Shown here: in pieces, positions 54,021-63,691 of the stretch | How positions within the stretch are numbered: position 1 is the stretch's first letter | How the letters are laid out: each line of letters starts with the position of its first letter | NCBI GenBank assembly: GCA_003242895.1 | Contig: QKMY01000021.1 | Location: 1-64,000, forward strand | Source: Candidatus Margulisiibacteriota bacterium | GTDB lineage: Bacteria; Margulisbacteria; Riflemargulisbacteria; GWF2-39-127 | Length of the DNA: 64,000 bases | Reading direction: 5' to 3' | Position numbers and translations under genes: made by a program | The notes under the pieces: generated by a model | Told to the model about the DNA's origin: nothing | What the model saw: only the letters and a program-made list of their open reading frames with translations | Database searches by the model: none

Positions 54021-56078
54021 TTAAACAACTTCTTTCATTTTTTCGCTTATTATCAAGAGTACAATAAGTTGAATCGCGCCTCTATAACCGTGTAACAGCA
54101 ACGTATTTGATGGGATTATCTCTTCCAGATTAAAAATGATCGTGTCTCCGATTTCCTTGATGTCCAATTGTTTCGGCGGTTTATGGAATACAATTATCTG
54201 GTGCTTCAAGTCATCAGAATAATCCCAGGAAAAATCTTTATTTGCGAACTTATTCAGCAGATTTTCAAGATGTATACTCGCATCAAAAATAAGTTTTAGT
54301 TTTATGTGTGGTTCTGCTGTATTGCCTCCAACTTCAAATTCATCTTCAGTGAAATAATTGATTACGAGGTCAGCGAATTCTTTTTGCGGATATATGAACC
54401 GTTTTGCGTCATCCATCCTCTTTTCTATTTGCTCGATTATTTTTTCTTTTTGGTATCCGCGGATTTCTAGGTCTCTAACAATTTTCCAGTGTCTTCGTAA
54501 TTGTTCGTCCGTATCGATATATATTTTAAAATCGATGATCTTTCTCATCTTGGGAAGATAGAACGTGTGTAAACCGCTGAGTACGATGAAATCCTTAGGT
54601 TTGATTTTTACTGGATCAGTGAACTTCCCGGTTTTATGATTATAATCCCTTCGGAAAACTGCGTTCCCAATTTTCAGTATCAAGAGGTTATCAGCCTGGG
54701 TGTGAAGAAGGTTCGCCTTCGGGTTAAGATGTGTGAACGTATCCCAGTTATCGTCGTCCCTCTCCCATCGGTGGTCAGCATCGCCTTCCAACTCTAGGAA
54801 TTTTTTTCCCAATAGTGTTTTGAGATCATTCAGTAATGTTGATTTTCCAACTCCGCTGTCGCCGCCGATACCGATGATCGTGGCTCCGGTTTTTTTGTAC
54901 AATAGATTGCTGGTTATTCCAAATTTATATAACAGATATAAGGTCGCGAATAATAATGTTTCTAATAGCGTATAAAAAATGTTAGCTAATTTTTCGTCAT
55001 GGATTTTCATAGAAACATTTGAATTGAGAAATATGAGGTCCTGGTGGTCAGGAAGGTAGAAACCAATAAAGAAAATCAGATAAATGACATTAAAGGCTAT
55101 ATAGAAATATAATAGATAGCTGTTCCGTTCATAATATTTTATTAAAAAGACAGACAGGAAGGGAAGCATCCAGATATACCAGGCCGGTGCCGGGAAAATC
55201 AGCAGCACAAATACCGAGAACAAGATTCCCAGAAATGTAAAAAACAGTTCATTGTTAATCTTTTTAAAGATAAAAAATCGGGAGTAGATAATTATCGTGG
55301 TGATGATGACCGGGTATAGTTTTAAGCTGCCTATTTTGAAGAATATATCATATATCATCATTTGTTTCGGGTTTGATAATACCAGGTACTTATACCCGTC
55401 ACTAAACAGATACGGATAGGTAAACCCGAAGAATATTAATGCCGGGGCAAAGAGAAAAAACAAGAAATCCTTCAATGAATAATTACGGAGGATGAAATAA
55501 GCCATAAGAGGATAAGCCGCGACGACATGTGATTTCGTGCTGATTGCTATGCCGAAGAATAATGATACCCAGAAAATATGTCTTTTGTTTATAAGGAAAT
55601 ATATAGAAAGAAATAACATCGCGGTAGGGATCAGATCAAGCTGGGAATGCATATAATTTGCATAAAGGATTATTGGAGAAACCGCATAGAACAGAAGTAC
55701 CTTTTTCTTCCGGCTTGGAAATAATTTAATAAGCAGGTAGGTTATCAAAACATCAGACAATAATAATGGGAGCTTAAAGAAAAAGTTTTGCCATATTACA
55801 GAGTCCAGGTTAAGTAAATGGACCGGCAGGTAAAAAAAAGAGAGTAGATAGAGCATCACCGGATGATATGGGAACTCCACCGCTCTATTAAAAGTATAAA
55901 AATATTGCCAGGGATTATCATGGAACGAAAGATAATGGGTAACAAATGGTAAAAATAATTGATTCTGGTAGCCGGATGAAAATAATATGGTTAAGAGCAA
56001 TTTAATTATAACGCTGAGTATAACCACGAAATATAATACGGAAAGTGGCGATAAACAGTTCTTTATTCGTTCAAACAT
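54021..56078 (-). CDS. membrane glycosyltransferase fused to a uridine-kinase-like domain
   Basis: A 685-residue fusion. The N-terminal 390 residues have about ten membrane helices and a first outside loop with NPWQYFYTFNRAVEFPYHP, like GT-C mannosyltransferases. From about 400 the sequence turns into a P-loop kinase domain (GGDSGVGKST, 405-414; GDADHRWERDD; SGLHTFYLPKMR) of the phosphoribulokinase/uridine-kinase type. The ATG at 56078 is preferred to an upstream ATG at 56165: it gives a natural membrane N-terminus, although neither has a good ribosome site. It heads a coupled operon with a HAD phosphatase and an aldolase. Confidence 0.8.
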   Translation of the reverse strand: MFERIKNCLSPLSVLYFVVILSVIIKLLLTILFSSGYQNQLFLPFVTHYLSFHDNPWQYFYTFNRAVEFPYHPVMLYLLSFFYLPVHLLNLDSVIWQNFFFKLPLLLSDVLITYLLIKLFPSRKKKVLLFYAVSPIILYANYMHSQLDLIPTAMLFLSIYFLINKRHIFWVSLFFGIAISTKSHVVAAYPLMAYFILRNYSLKDFLFFLFAPALIFFGFTYPYLFSDGYKYLVLSNPKQMMIYDIFFKIGSLKLYPVIITTIIIYSRFFIFKKINNELFFTFLGILFSVFVLLIFPAPAWYIWMLPFLSVFLIKYYERNSYLLYFYIAFNVIYLIFFIGFYLPDHQDLIFLNSNVSMKIHDEKLANIFYTLLETLLFATLYLLYKFGITSNLLYKKTGATIIGIGGDSGVGKSTLLNDLKTLLGKKFLELEGDADHRWERDDDNWDTFTHLNPKANLLHTQADNLLILKIGNAVFRRDYNHKTGKFTDPVKIKPKDFIVLSGLHTFYLPKMRKIIDFKIYIDTDEQLRRHWKIVRDLEIRGYQKEKIIEQIEKRMDDAKRFIYPQKEFADLVINYFTEDEFEVGGNTAEPHIKLKLIFDASIHLENLLNKFANKDFSWDYSDDLKHQIIVFHKPPKQLDIKEIGDTIIFNLEEIIPSNTLLLHGYRGAIQLIVLLIISEKMKEVV

Positions 56079-56197
56079 ATATATTGATAATAACCTTTTC
56101 CGTGCAGTGATAGAAATCGAGGGAGATCCCCTCTCGGGATTGCTACTATGATAAGACCATATCATGATAAATTATCTTTATCAAGATCAATATTATT

Positions 56198-56423
56198 ATG
56201 GGTGCAGATACTTTTAGTGGGTATTCCTGCCTCTTTTCGCGGAAAACAGGATTATAGTTCTATGCAGAATAACTCTCCGCGTGCTTTCTCCGCGCCTCAC
56301 CCCGGCCAAGACTGGAGAGGGAGAATAAGGAATTTGATTAAATTGAGAAAACAAACAGAAAAACATTTTCAGGTGATAGAGATCAAGTCAGCAATGAACT
56401 ATACCATTCCCTAATTAGTGCTT
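56198..56423. mobile_element. internally deleted copy of the TIR/DUF559 element (copy 2)
   Basis: Starting at GGGTGCAGATAC (56200), this stretch matches the reverse complement of the right end of the element at 15149-15568: the GGGTATTCC-GCCTCTTT segment, CGCGGAAAACAGG, then GAGAAAACAAACAGAAA and the region after it. The match then jumps across about 115 bases, removing the DUF559 coding part, and resumes at CTATACCATTCC before ending near 56423. The far inverted repeat is missing. Orientation is opposite to copy 1. An 88-codon frame here only reads through the repeat. Confidence 0.65.
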
Positions 56424-56499
56424 GAGTTATTGGGGGCACAGAATTATGGTTGCGGATGCTTCTGGTTTAAAAAAGAATAGTTTGTTGAAGAAGGTCAAA

Positions 56500-59307
56500 C
56501 TATTTTTTATTAAAATGATCGAATAGATCATCTATCTCAGTCGGATCTTCCCTGAATCCATTTTCTATCTGCTTATAAATAGAATCAGCTACTTCCTGTT
56601 CATTAAGAGCATGATTTTCTCTAGCGAAAATAGTCTTGCGAAATTCATAAATTGCGACTCCGAAGAGAAACTTGTCTATACCAGGCAAATTCTGTGGCTT
56701 TATTTTATCCCATAAACATTTAACAGATTTTTCATCCAGTTCAAAATATTTAATAGCTTTGGTAGCAAAATAATTTTTCATGTGGAAGGGGACATTTTCT
56801 GTCTTACCTTGCAAATAGTTAAAGAAATATTTTACGGTACCTTCTTTTTTTCGGAAATAATTTCTAACTCTGGGATAATCATTTATGTTTGCAGATTGTT
56901 CTAACAATAATTTTTGGGCTTTGCTGACAAAATGCTTAAAGCTCGCGTTATGCTCAGATAATTTTTCAACAACCTGACGAATTGCTGTCTCTCCAAATAC
57001 GGTATTCCATGGTGCTAATTCCTTACAATAATAATCTGCAATTAAAGCTTGTATTTCTTCAGCCGGCTTAACTCTTGTTATTCCCTCCAGAATAAGAGAA
57101 TCGGTTCTATTTAGAGCTTCCGAATCCAGTTGAGGTGGTAATGACCAATAGCCATTATGCAGTTTTTGAAATGTTTTGCTTTCTTCTTCTGTTGCTTTTT
57201 GCATTAATTTAAGTTCATATATTTCTTCCGCCGGTATTCCTCTCTCAATCATCTTTTCAACCGATAGCTGGATTAATGGCACATTTATGTTTCTAATTTC
57301 CGCCTCAAGCGAATTAGTAAGCTTTTCGATGCTGCTTCTTTTATTTGCTTTCATTTGGGGATTATCAAGGGATACTTTCAGCATGGCGTAAATCAGCTTC
57401 AAATTGTATAGATTTATATCTGAGGTATTTTCATTTATTCTGTTTTCTTTGTAATCTGCAACCAGGTCATCTATAACCTCTGTAAGGTTTATTTTATCCT
57501 CTTTACCAAATACATTTGACATAGTGTGCTTGATGATTTCTTTAATATCAAAACTGTCACGGAATAGCTTTTTAGCAATATTTAGTGCATTCGAGTCATC
57601 ATAGATAAGAGGAATAATAATGCTTTTAAGCAAGTCAGACAATTCTGCTCCATGTTCGTTAAGCTGGATATATCTGGCGATTTTAGACGATGAATAATCA
57701 ATATTATTATCCTGTTTTAAGTTCTTTTTGAATTCTTTTTGAAATTCTTCAAGTATTTTCTTGTGTTTTGCAGGATCAGTGGTATTTAATTTATGTAGAA
57801 TGTATAATTTAACTGTTTGGAAATAGAATAATTTTCTTCTTGCTATCATTTCATTTCTGTATGCTGGAACATCTTTTCCGCTTTTATTGCTTTCTGAATT
57901 CAGCCCCCTATGTATTTTAAGTAAATCATTTACATATTCCAGGCTATTTGTATAGTTTCCGTTGATTATATGGTAATGCATCATTAATTCTGTATTGAGT
58001 TCTTCATAGTATTCATTCGGGATCATAATTCCCTCAGCAGGTTTCTTCTGGCTTAACAACGCTTCCAATTCAGCATATTGATCTTCTCTTTCTGCTAAAG
58101 TTAAATTACCTTTGTATATCCTGCTTTGTATCTCAATAGACTTCAACTGGTAATCCATAACTTCAGGAAAACGTTCATTGTAATCTTTCAGGAGTAGTTC
58201 AATCTGATCATAATCTTTGTTATTATATGCGGCTATACTGGCTAGCCGGTACAGGTCCTTTTGTAAAGGTAAATTACTTACACGGTTTATTGCTTCCTTT
58301 AACTGACTCGACATGTCATTGCCCAAAAAGTATTGGCATAATGATTCAAATTGTTTTCTGCTTTTTGCAAGAAAAAACTCATGATAGCGTGGGTTTTTTA
58401 CTTTGTAGGGTTCCCCCTTTTCTAGGGTATCAAGAATATCAATGCTGTGGGAGAGGAACTTTTTGCCCATTTCAATTAAATTCTGATCAGAAAGCGGATT
58501 TCTTTGCTGTTCATCCTTGGTTATATTCAGCTTGCTAAAAATATTGACTAGTTGTTTGTCGAATTCTCCTGCTTCTGCCAGCGTATTCATTTTTTCGTCA
58601 GAAAAAGTATAATTATCAAATATAAAAGAAAGAAACCCGAAACTATTAACATACTCGTAAAGATAATACACATTTCCCTCATCCAGGCTGTTGCATTTTT
58701 CAAAAATATCAATATAATTTGCGAATTTATCAAAAATATTTTTGAGTATATTAGCTCTTGCCTCTGTGTTAATATGACTGTTATCCAACAATTTTATCAA
58801 TCTCTCAATTTTATTGGTCAAACCGGAAACTGATAATTCGGCATAATGGTTAATTGCCAGAAATTCCCGTGTTCGTGGCAAGAGGGTTGCAACTCCTGCT
58901 TTTTCCAGGTCGCTGGAGATTTCTTTTGTTCGAAAAACTGTTTCCCCTATTAATTGGCTGATATTTTTAGAATCTTCACTAAAGATTATTTTGTTGTATT
59001 CGTTAATACTTTTATTTCCTTCATTCATGCGGTTATAATGTTCATTCAGAAAGAACAAAATGACTGTCCAGACAACCAGATCATCCTTCGCGTGTTTTTT
59101 TGCCTGCGTTACCAATTCCTGGGGAGTGCCGAACTTTTTTTCTAATTGTTTATAGAACAAACTTGTTTCCAGGCTAATGACACCGGTGTCTCGTTTTCTA
59201 AAAAGGAACGTATGATCTGCTTTTTGATAAGCAGTTCCTAGCATGCCATAGAATTTATCTTGTTCATTATTTTTACTATGTGATACGCTAATAATTTTTT
59301 TGTTCAT
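56500..59307 (-). CDS. large, helix-rich protein of unknown function
   Basis: A 935-residue cytoplasmic protein with no signal peptide or membrane segment. It is dominated by amphipathic helices rich in Glu, Lys, Asn and Leu, with TPR- or armadillo-like pairs (for example DLYRLASIAAYNNKDYDQIELLLKDY around 355-380, and LYNLKLIYAML further on). I recognise no catalytic motif. It may be a scaffold. It lies downstream of the TPI-FBA gene on the same strand, separated by a 285-base gap with a hairpin, so it is probably a separate transcript. The start has only a weak AGAAAGA site. Confidence 0.75.
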   Translation of the reverse strand: MNKKIISVSHSKNNEQDKFYGMLGTAYQKADHTFLFRKRDTGVISLETSLFYKQLEKKFGTPQELVTQAKKHAKDDLVVWTVILFFLNEHYNRMNEGNKSINEYNKIIFSEDSKNISQLIGETVFRTKEISSDLEKAGVATLLPRTREFLAINHYAELSVSGLTNKIERLIKLLDNSHINTEARANILKNIFDKFANYIDIFEKCNSLDEGNVYYLYEYVNSFGFLSFIFDNYTFSDEKMNTLAEAGEFDKQLVNIFSKLNITKDEQQRNPLSDQNLIEMGKKFLSHSIDILDTLEKGEPYKVKNPRYHEFFLAKSRKQFESLCQYFLGNDMSSQLKEAINRVSNLPLQKDLYRLASIAAYNNKDYDQIELLLKDYNERFPEVMDYQLKSIEIQSRIYKGNLTLAEREDQYAELEALLSQKKPAEGIMIPNEYYEELNTELMMHYHIINGNYTNSLEYVNDLLKIHRGLNSESNKSGKDVPAYRNEMIARRKLFYFQTVKLYILHKLNTTDPAKHKKILEEFQKEFKKNLKQDNNIDYSSSKIARYIQLNEHGAELSDLLKSIIIPLIYDDSNALNIAKKLFRDSFDIKEIIKHTMSNVFGKEDKINLTEVIDDLVADYKENRINENTSDINLYNLKLIYAMLKVSLDNPQMKANKRSSIEKLTNSLEAEIRNINVPLIQLSVEKMIERGIPAEEIYELKLMQKATEEESKTFQKLHNGYWSLPPQLDSEALNRTDSLILEGITRVKPAEEIQALIADYYCKELAPWNTVFGETAIRQVVEKLSEHNASFKHFVSKAQKLLLEQSANINDYPRVRNYFRKKEGTVKYFFNYLQGKTENVPFHMKNYFATKAIKYFELDEKSVKCLWDKIKPQNLPGIDKFLFGVAIYEFRKTIFARENHALNEQEVADSIYKQIENGFREDPTEIDDLFDHFNKK

Positions 59308-59532
59308 ATTTATCTTTCTTAAACTCCTGTCAACGAAAATAAATTGTAAAGAATAAATCCTTATCTATATATCGAGTGTTAATTTGTTTTATTTCACCTT
59401 TAGTGTAGCCCTGATTGTGATTGATAGGAACATGTTTTTGAGTTTTCGAGAAGCATAAGTTTATTAGATAAGTACAAGTTAAAAGGGTGACTCGCGGACC
59501 GCACATACTTAATCTGAGCTTTAATGATTAAT

Positions 59533-59565
59533 GAGGGTATTGATGATAAATCTCTCAATACCCTC
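59533..59565 (-). terminator. hairpin after the TPI-FBA gene
   Basis: GAGGGTATTGA (59533-59543) pairs perfectly with TCAATACCCTC (59555-59565), 28 bases past the stop. There is no long T-run, so it may mainly protect the mRNA end. The rest of the gap to 59307 is AT-rich without an obvious gene. Confidence 0.5.
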
Positions 59566-59592
59566 AGAACATATTATATAGCAGACAGTATA

Positions 59593-61878
59593 TTAATCGT
59601 CAAAATTGCCTTCAGGCCCTTTATCGCTTTCGAGCTTGGCTGCTCTTGCATGGATCATATCTTCAGTCCAATCTGCAGGGTTCTCAATAACCTTTACATC
59701 ACGTGCAATCTTATATCCATTGGCTTCTTCAATAGCTTTGAGTGCGTAGTCAGCAGTACCTGTAGAATTGAAAACATCCGTCATCAAATGATAGACAAAT
59801 GCTTCGACATCAGCGACCATACGTTCCTGAACTTCGGCAGGTTGAGCTGCAAGCATTTCATCAATTGGCTTGTTAAGATTCTTGACGTTACCGCCGGTCC
59901 ATCCTTTTTCGTCTACCAGTTTCATCATAGCTTCCCATGACTCTTCGGTTACTCCTTTGCCCGGTACTTTAACCGGTTTCTTGTTTTCCATTTTGGCGTT
60001 GCCGTATTTATCAACTTCACAACCCCAGGAAATCATCTGAAGTGCTGTTGCAACGTTTGCTTTTGTTGTGTTTGTCTCCATAGCTATCTTTAATAGTTTG
60101 TAAATGCTGTTCCCAGATGTGCCATGCTGTGCTCCGGATACACCGTATTTAGCTACTGCTTCATGAATTTGGGCAGTCAGCGAAGTCTGGATACCAGCGC
60201 CGTCAGCTTCGATTCCATGGGTTGTTCCATTATTTACTGCTATCCAGATAGGATGAATTCCGTGAGCGTTGAGCCCGGCGATGAGGAATTCAGCCTCATC
60301 AGGAGTTGAGAGACCTTCCTTCCCTTTGATTTCTCCGACTTCAACCTCAAGTGAAATATACGGAGCGATTTGTTGAATAAGCTTAGCAAGCTTGATGGTT
60401 GTCAGGAGATTTTCTGCATTAGGTAGATGTGAAGGATCAAGAGCAATTGAGGTTACTCCGGCATTGATCATCTGAGGGATCTCTTTGTATGCCTTTTCTA
60501 TATCAACCTCATTCTTAATGCCGTAGTGGTCAGCATGGATAGCTACAGGAACTGTAATTCCAAGGCGGTTAGAGATTTTATCGACAACTTTGGCCAGTTC
60601 AACTATATTATGTGGGCAATAAGCTTTTTCGATGCCGCCTTCTGATTTTGCGATTTCGATAATTAGTGCTGAATTCGCTTTTTGAGCTGCACGAAGCGCT
60701 CCTTCAATGACCCAGCTGTTTCTGCCGTTAACGGCTATTGACATCGCATTGCCTTTCATCTCCATAGCCTTTTGGATAACTTCGCCGCTGACCAACAGTG
60801 TGCGGGATTTCGGGAATGCTGCCTGTACATTAGGCGTACGTCCGATTTCGAGAGCTTTTTCGAAAAGTGCTTTTCTTTCCTCTGAGTCAAGGATATTAAC
60901 AATACTACCTTTTCTCATTTCAGCTGTATAATCAACAGCTTTCTGGTTCTCATGGCTGATGTAGAAAATCGACGGCATTCCGCCTGTCTCACCGTAGCTC
61001 TTACCACCAACGAGAGACCCGTTGATAAATTGCTGCATACCAAGTTCAAATGAATTCTCTTCATTTACAGACCCGCCATACTGAATAGCGATCTTTTTAG
61101 CTGCTTCTGCACCGAACTTTGTAACCAGTAGACTGTTAATGTATGCGCAGGTATCGTTTGCCTGTTCAGGTGTAGCTGTTACTCCAGTGCCGATAGCCCA
61201 TACAGGTTCATAGGCAATGGTAATCGGACGGCCTTTGGCAGCTAATGTTTCGACATCGGCTGTTGTTACTCCGGACAGAGCACCTTCAAGCTGCGATTTT
61301 AGCAGAGATCTGACTTGCGATATGTTTTCTGTTCCCTCTTTACCCTGAGGGTATCTGGTATCGAATTTTTCACCGATGCAGAGTACCGGGGCAAAGCCTG
61401 CTTTAACCAGCTCGTTTACTTTTTCTCCATAAAAATCATTCTCTTTTTTCGAGTCAGTAGTAACGTTCTTCCTAAAGTTCTCACGATTCTCCGAATGACC
61501 GACTAGTGCACCAAAGACAAGTACTCCCATTTCCTCAAATTCTTTTAGTTGAGCAACTGTTACATTACCGGTGTTTTCTTTCCCGGTACCTACATTAATA
61601 TCCTGTGCGACGAGATTAATCTCTGTGCCTTTAATGAGTTGGGCAGTAGAATATAGAAGTGCTTGGGACGGCGCAACAAAAAATATACCGCCAGGTTTTT
61701 TATTTCTTCTTATTGTATCAACAAAGTCCTTTATCTGCTTGTCTTGCTCCTCCATTGACTTGTTTGTTTTCAGGTTCGCACCTGTAATAGGAGCGCCGTC
61801 ATAGGTAACTGTGATTTTCTTCGCTGATTCACTCTTCTTCGCTCTATCTGTCTCACTTGCAATAATCTTATTATTCAC
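59593..61878 (-). CDS. triosephosphate isomerase - class II fructose-bisphosphate aldolase fusion
   Basis: A 761-residue bifunctional protein. Numbering from the GTG start, the N-terminal half is a TPI barrel: a GANLKTNK segment replaces the usual GNWKMN, the base-type His is H128 in VGHSENRE, the catalytic Glu is E224 in YEPVWAIGTG, and the phosphate loop is QYGGSV (about 266-271). The C-terminal half is class II aldolase, with AIHADHYG (H448, H451), EVEVGEIKG, NNGTTHG (H554) and GAQHGTSG (H585). The two enzymes catalyse consecutive glycolytic steps. The GTG at 61878 has AAGGAGG six bases before it; a frame 12 codons longer would translate that site. Confidence 0.9.
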   Translation of the reverse strand: MNNKIIASETDRAKKSESAKKITVTYDGAPITGANLKTNKSMEEQDKQIKDFVDTIRRNKKPGGIFFVAPSQALLYSTAQLIKGTEINLVAQDINVGTGKENTGNVTVAQLKEFEEMGVLVFGALVGHSENRENFRKNVTTDSKKENDFYGEKVNELVKAGFAPVLCIGEKFDTRYPQGKEGTENISQVRSLLKSQLEGALSGVTTADVETLAAKGRPITIAYEPVWAIGTGVTATPEQANDTCAYINSLLVTKFGAEAAKKIAIQYGGSVNEENSFELGMQQFINGSLVGGKSYGETGGMPSIFYISHENQKAVDYTAEMRKGSIVNILDSEERKALFEKALEIGRTPNVQAAFPKSRTLLVSGEVIQKAMEMKGNAMSIAVNGRNSWVIEGALRAAQKANSALIIEIAKSEGGIEKAYCPHNIVELAKVVDKISNRLGITVPVAIHADHYGIKNEVDIEKAYKEIPQMINAGVTSIALDPSHLPNAENLLTTIKLAKLIQQIAPYISLEVEVGEIKGKEGLSTPDEAEFLIAGLNAHGIHPIWIAVNNGTTHGIEADGAGIQTSLTAQIHEAVAKYGVSGAQHGTSGNSIYKLLKIAMETNTTKANVATALQMISWGCEVDKYGNAKMENKKPVKVPGKGVTEESWEAMMKLVDEKGWTGGNVKNLNKPIDEMLAAQPAEVQERMVADVEAFVYHLMTDVFNSTGTADYALKAIEEANGYKIARDVKVIENPADWTEDMIHARAAKLESDKGPEGNFDD

Positions 61879-62186
61879 TTTCTTCCTCCTTAAGTTATTT
61901 TCTTTCTTAGACAAAACACAATCTTACCTGTTTCACGACACCTCCTCATGTCACATTACTCTAAAAAATATCACCAAAGAACTATTTTGAATAAAACTCT
62001 ATTCTCAATAGTATCGTAAAGAATCAAAGATAATTTCAGTATATAGTTGTTGTTATCAAATATAGCTTTATTGCATATTATTTCGCAGGTGTTTTTTTCA
62101 ACGGTTTCTATTGAGTCTTATTGATATTTTGAGAGTGGTTCTTCAGATTAAATTGGTATGGATAAAGTTGTCGGAATGAAAAAAAA
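61879..62186. other. intergenic region between two glycolytic genes
   Basis: About 300 AT-rich bases between the divergent GAPDH terminator and the TPI-FBA gene, both on the minus strand. The terminator implies that the TPI-FBA gene has its own promoter here, but I do not see a convincing -35/-10 pair. The only clear element is the AAGGAGG ribosome site at its downstream edge. Confidence 0.4.
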
Positions 62187-62208
62187 GGGCCGGTTCATAT
62201 CCCGGCCC
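62187..62208 (-). terminator. rho-independent terminator after the GAPDH-like gene
   Basis: GGGCCGG (62187-62193) pairs with CCGGCCC (62202-62208). On the minus strand it is followed by an unbroken run of eight T. Confidence 0.9.
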
Positions 62209-62233
62209 TTTTTTAAGAAATAATTATATAATT

Positions 62234-63691
62234 CTACATTCTTACAAAGTTTTCTGGCTGACCTATAAGCAGTCCTTTGTTTTTCTCACCTTCTACCGCA
62301 GAGGCTATTTTATCCCATCTTGCTTGCGATGTGCCGAACCGTTCTTGCACATTTGGGTTATCCGGGTTATTAAAGAATGAAAAAATCCTGTTGTAATCCC
62401 ATATGTTCCCTGGTGAAAAGATTTGTCCAGCCAGGTCCCATTTCTGGTTAGCTACTTCGCTGGCTTCCATAAGCAACTCATGAGTAAATCCTCCGACGTT
62501 GTCATAATAGACAACTTTGAAATTGATCTGATATGTGCCGTCTCCATTATCTTTTACTGTGAGCATATCTGGATCAATGATTGCTGTTTGTAACAATCCT
62601 TTCATTCCCATTGCTGAGTTGATTGAAAAGTTCTTTTTGTTATGCGCTGCGAGTGCGCTTTGAGAAATGATAGCCAGTTGTTCAGACATCGGGCCCTCTG
62701 CTTCTTTTTGAAGTTTCGCAAGGAGGTTCTCTTTAGTAAGGATTTCTTTTGCTTTGACATTCATTGTAAGTGTATAGAATGAAGAACCTGCGACATTTGC
62801 GCGGACAGCATAAGCATCGATATTGGCTACTCCGGCAATGTCATTTGCAACAACCTTTGCGGCTTTAGCAAACCCTGTAGATTGAGGGGCAAAATTGAGA
62901 TCAAGCTGCTCCAACAGATCTGAAGGTGTGCGTGAATGTATGGAAGACAAGTTTCCGGAGATAATTTCAAAGCCATCAATATTTTTTGCCAGTGCACGAA
63001 GTAATACTGTTCCTCCATGAGTGGTGCATGATCCGGTATATAGAAGTGCAGCTGTTGTCGGGTTTGTTGCGGATGCCAAATTTAGCCATTTGTTCTGAGG
63101 TATATTGTTTCCCATATTAACGCCAAACAGCATGTGAGGGATCTCGGTCCCTTTAGGTATATTCTTTCCTGGAGCAGTTCCAATAGTGAGAAGTCCGGGA
63201 TATTGCAGATAACCCTGCATAAACTCGTATTTTACCTGTCCTGTAGCATCAATCATCATAGCTGGATTTCCTGCAGCTAATAGAGGAGGAAGCATTTTAA
63301 TATCAGTTCCATCTTTTTCAAAATGCAATCTGGCAGGTAATGCTTTTCTTCCGTAATCAGAGTCAAACACAATATCCATGCTTCCGTCATCATTTCTTGA
63401 GATAACGTTTATACCTTTTATTATCCTTGCATAAGAATAGTTTGATCTGGAAGCAAAATCTGCACTGGAGTCCATTGCTTTAATCCAGAATTTATCTGTC
63501 CAAGGCTCATCGGCATATTTAGCCCGGGTAATGAGATGGATATCTATCGGATGTTCAGCTTTCGGTCTTAACATCGCTAATTCAAGTGTGGTAAATCCGA
63601 TTTCTCCTCCTCCTCTGATAATGACTTTTGCCGGAGCATTTGTTGTCGTCTTTTCGATGACCGCCCTTGAACTTATTACTTTAGTACGCAT
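62234..63691 (-). CDS. highly divergent glyceraldehyde-3-phosphate dehydrogenase-like protein
   Basis: A 485-residue protein, about 150 residues longer than normal GAPDH, but with its landmarks in order: an N-terminal KVIIRGGGEIGFTTLE Rossmann loop (22-37), the likely active-site C222 in GSCTTHGG (usual SCTTN), H252 in SSIHSRT 30 residues later, the STGFAKA phosphate loop (271-277), an AYAVRANVAGSS strand, and YYDNVGGF near the C-terminus. The NAD-domain glycine pattern is altered (GGGEIG for GFGRIG), so cofactor choice may differ. A GAGGAGG lies before the ATG. The neighbouring TPI-FBA gene supports a glycolytic role. Confidence 0.8.
   Translation of the reverse strand: MRTKVISSRAVIEKTTTNAPAKVIIRGGGEIGFTTLELAMLRPKAEHPIDIHLITRAKYADEPWTDKFWIKAMDSSADFASRSNYSYARIIKGINVISRNDDGSMDIVFDSDYGRKALPARLHFEKDGTDIKMLPPLLAAGNPAMMIDATGQVKYEFMQGYLQYPGLLTIGTAPGKNIPKGTEIPHMLFGVNMGNNIPQNKWLNLASATNPTTAALLYTGSCTTHGGTVLLRALAKNIDGFEIISGNLSSIHSRTPSDLLEQLDLNFAPQSTGFAKAAKVVANDIAGVANIDAYAVRANVAGSSFYTLTMNVKAKEILTKENLLAKLQKEAEGPMSEQLAIISQSALAAHNKKNFSINSAMGMKGLLQTAIIDPDMLTVKDNGDGTYQINFKVVYYDNVGGFTHELLMEASEVANQKWDLAGQIFSPGNIWDYNRIFSFFNNPDNPNVQERFGTSQARWDKIASAVEGEKNKGLLIGQPENFVRM

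Noticed and set aside
56148..56414. An 88-codon plus-strand gene
   Set aside because: It reads through the second element copy and has no ribosome site or protein-like pattern outside the repeat.
61879..61914. A start 12 codons earlier for the TPI-FBA fusion
   Set aside because: Those codons translate the AAGGAGG ribosome site (giving Leu-Arg-Arg-Lys-Lys), so the GTG at 61878 is the better start.
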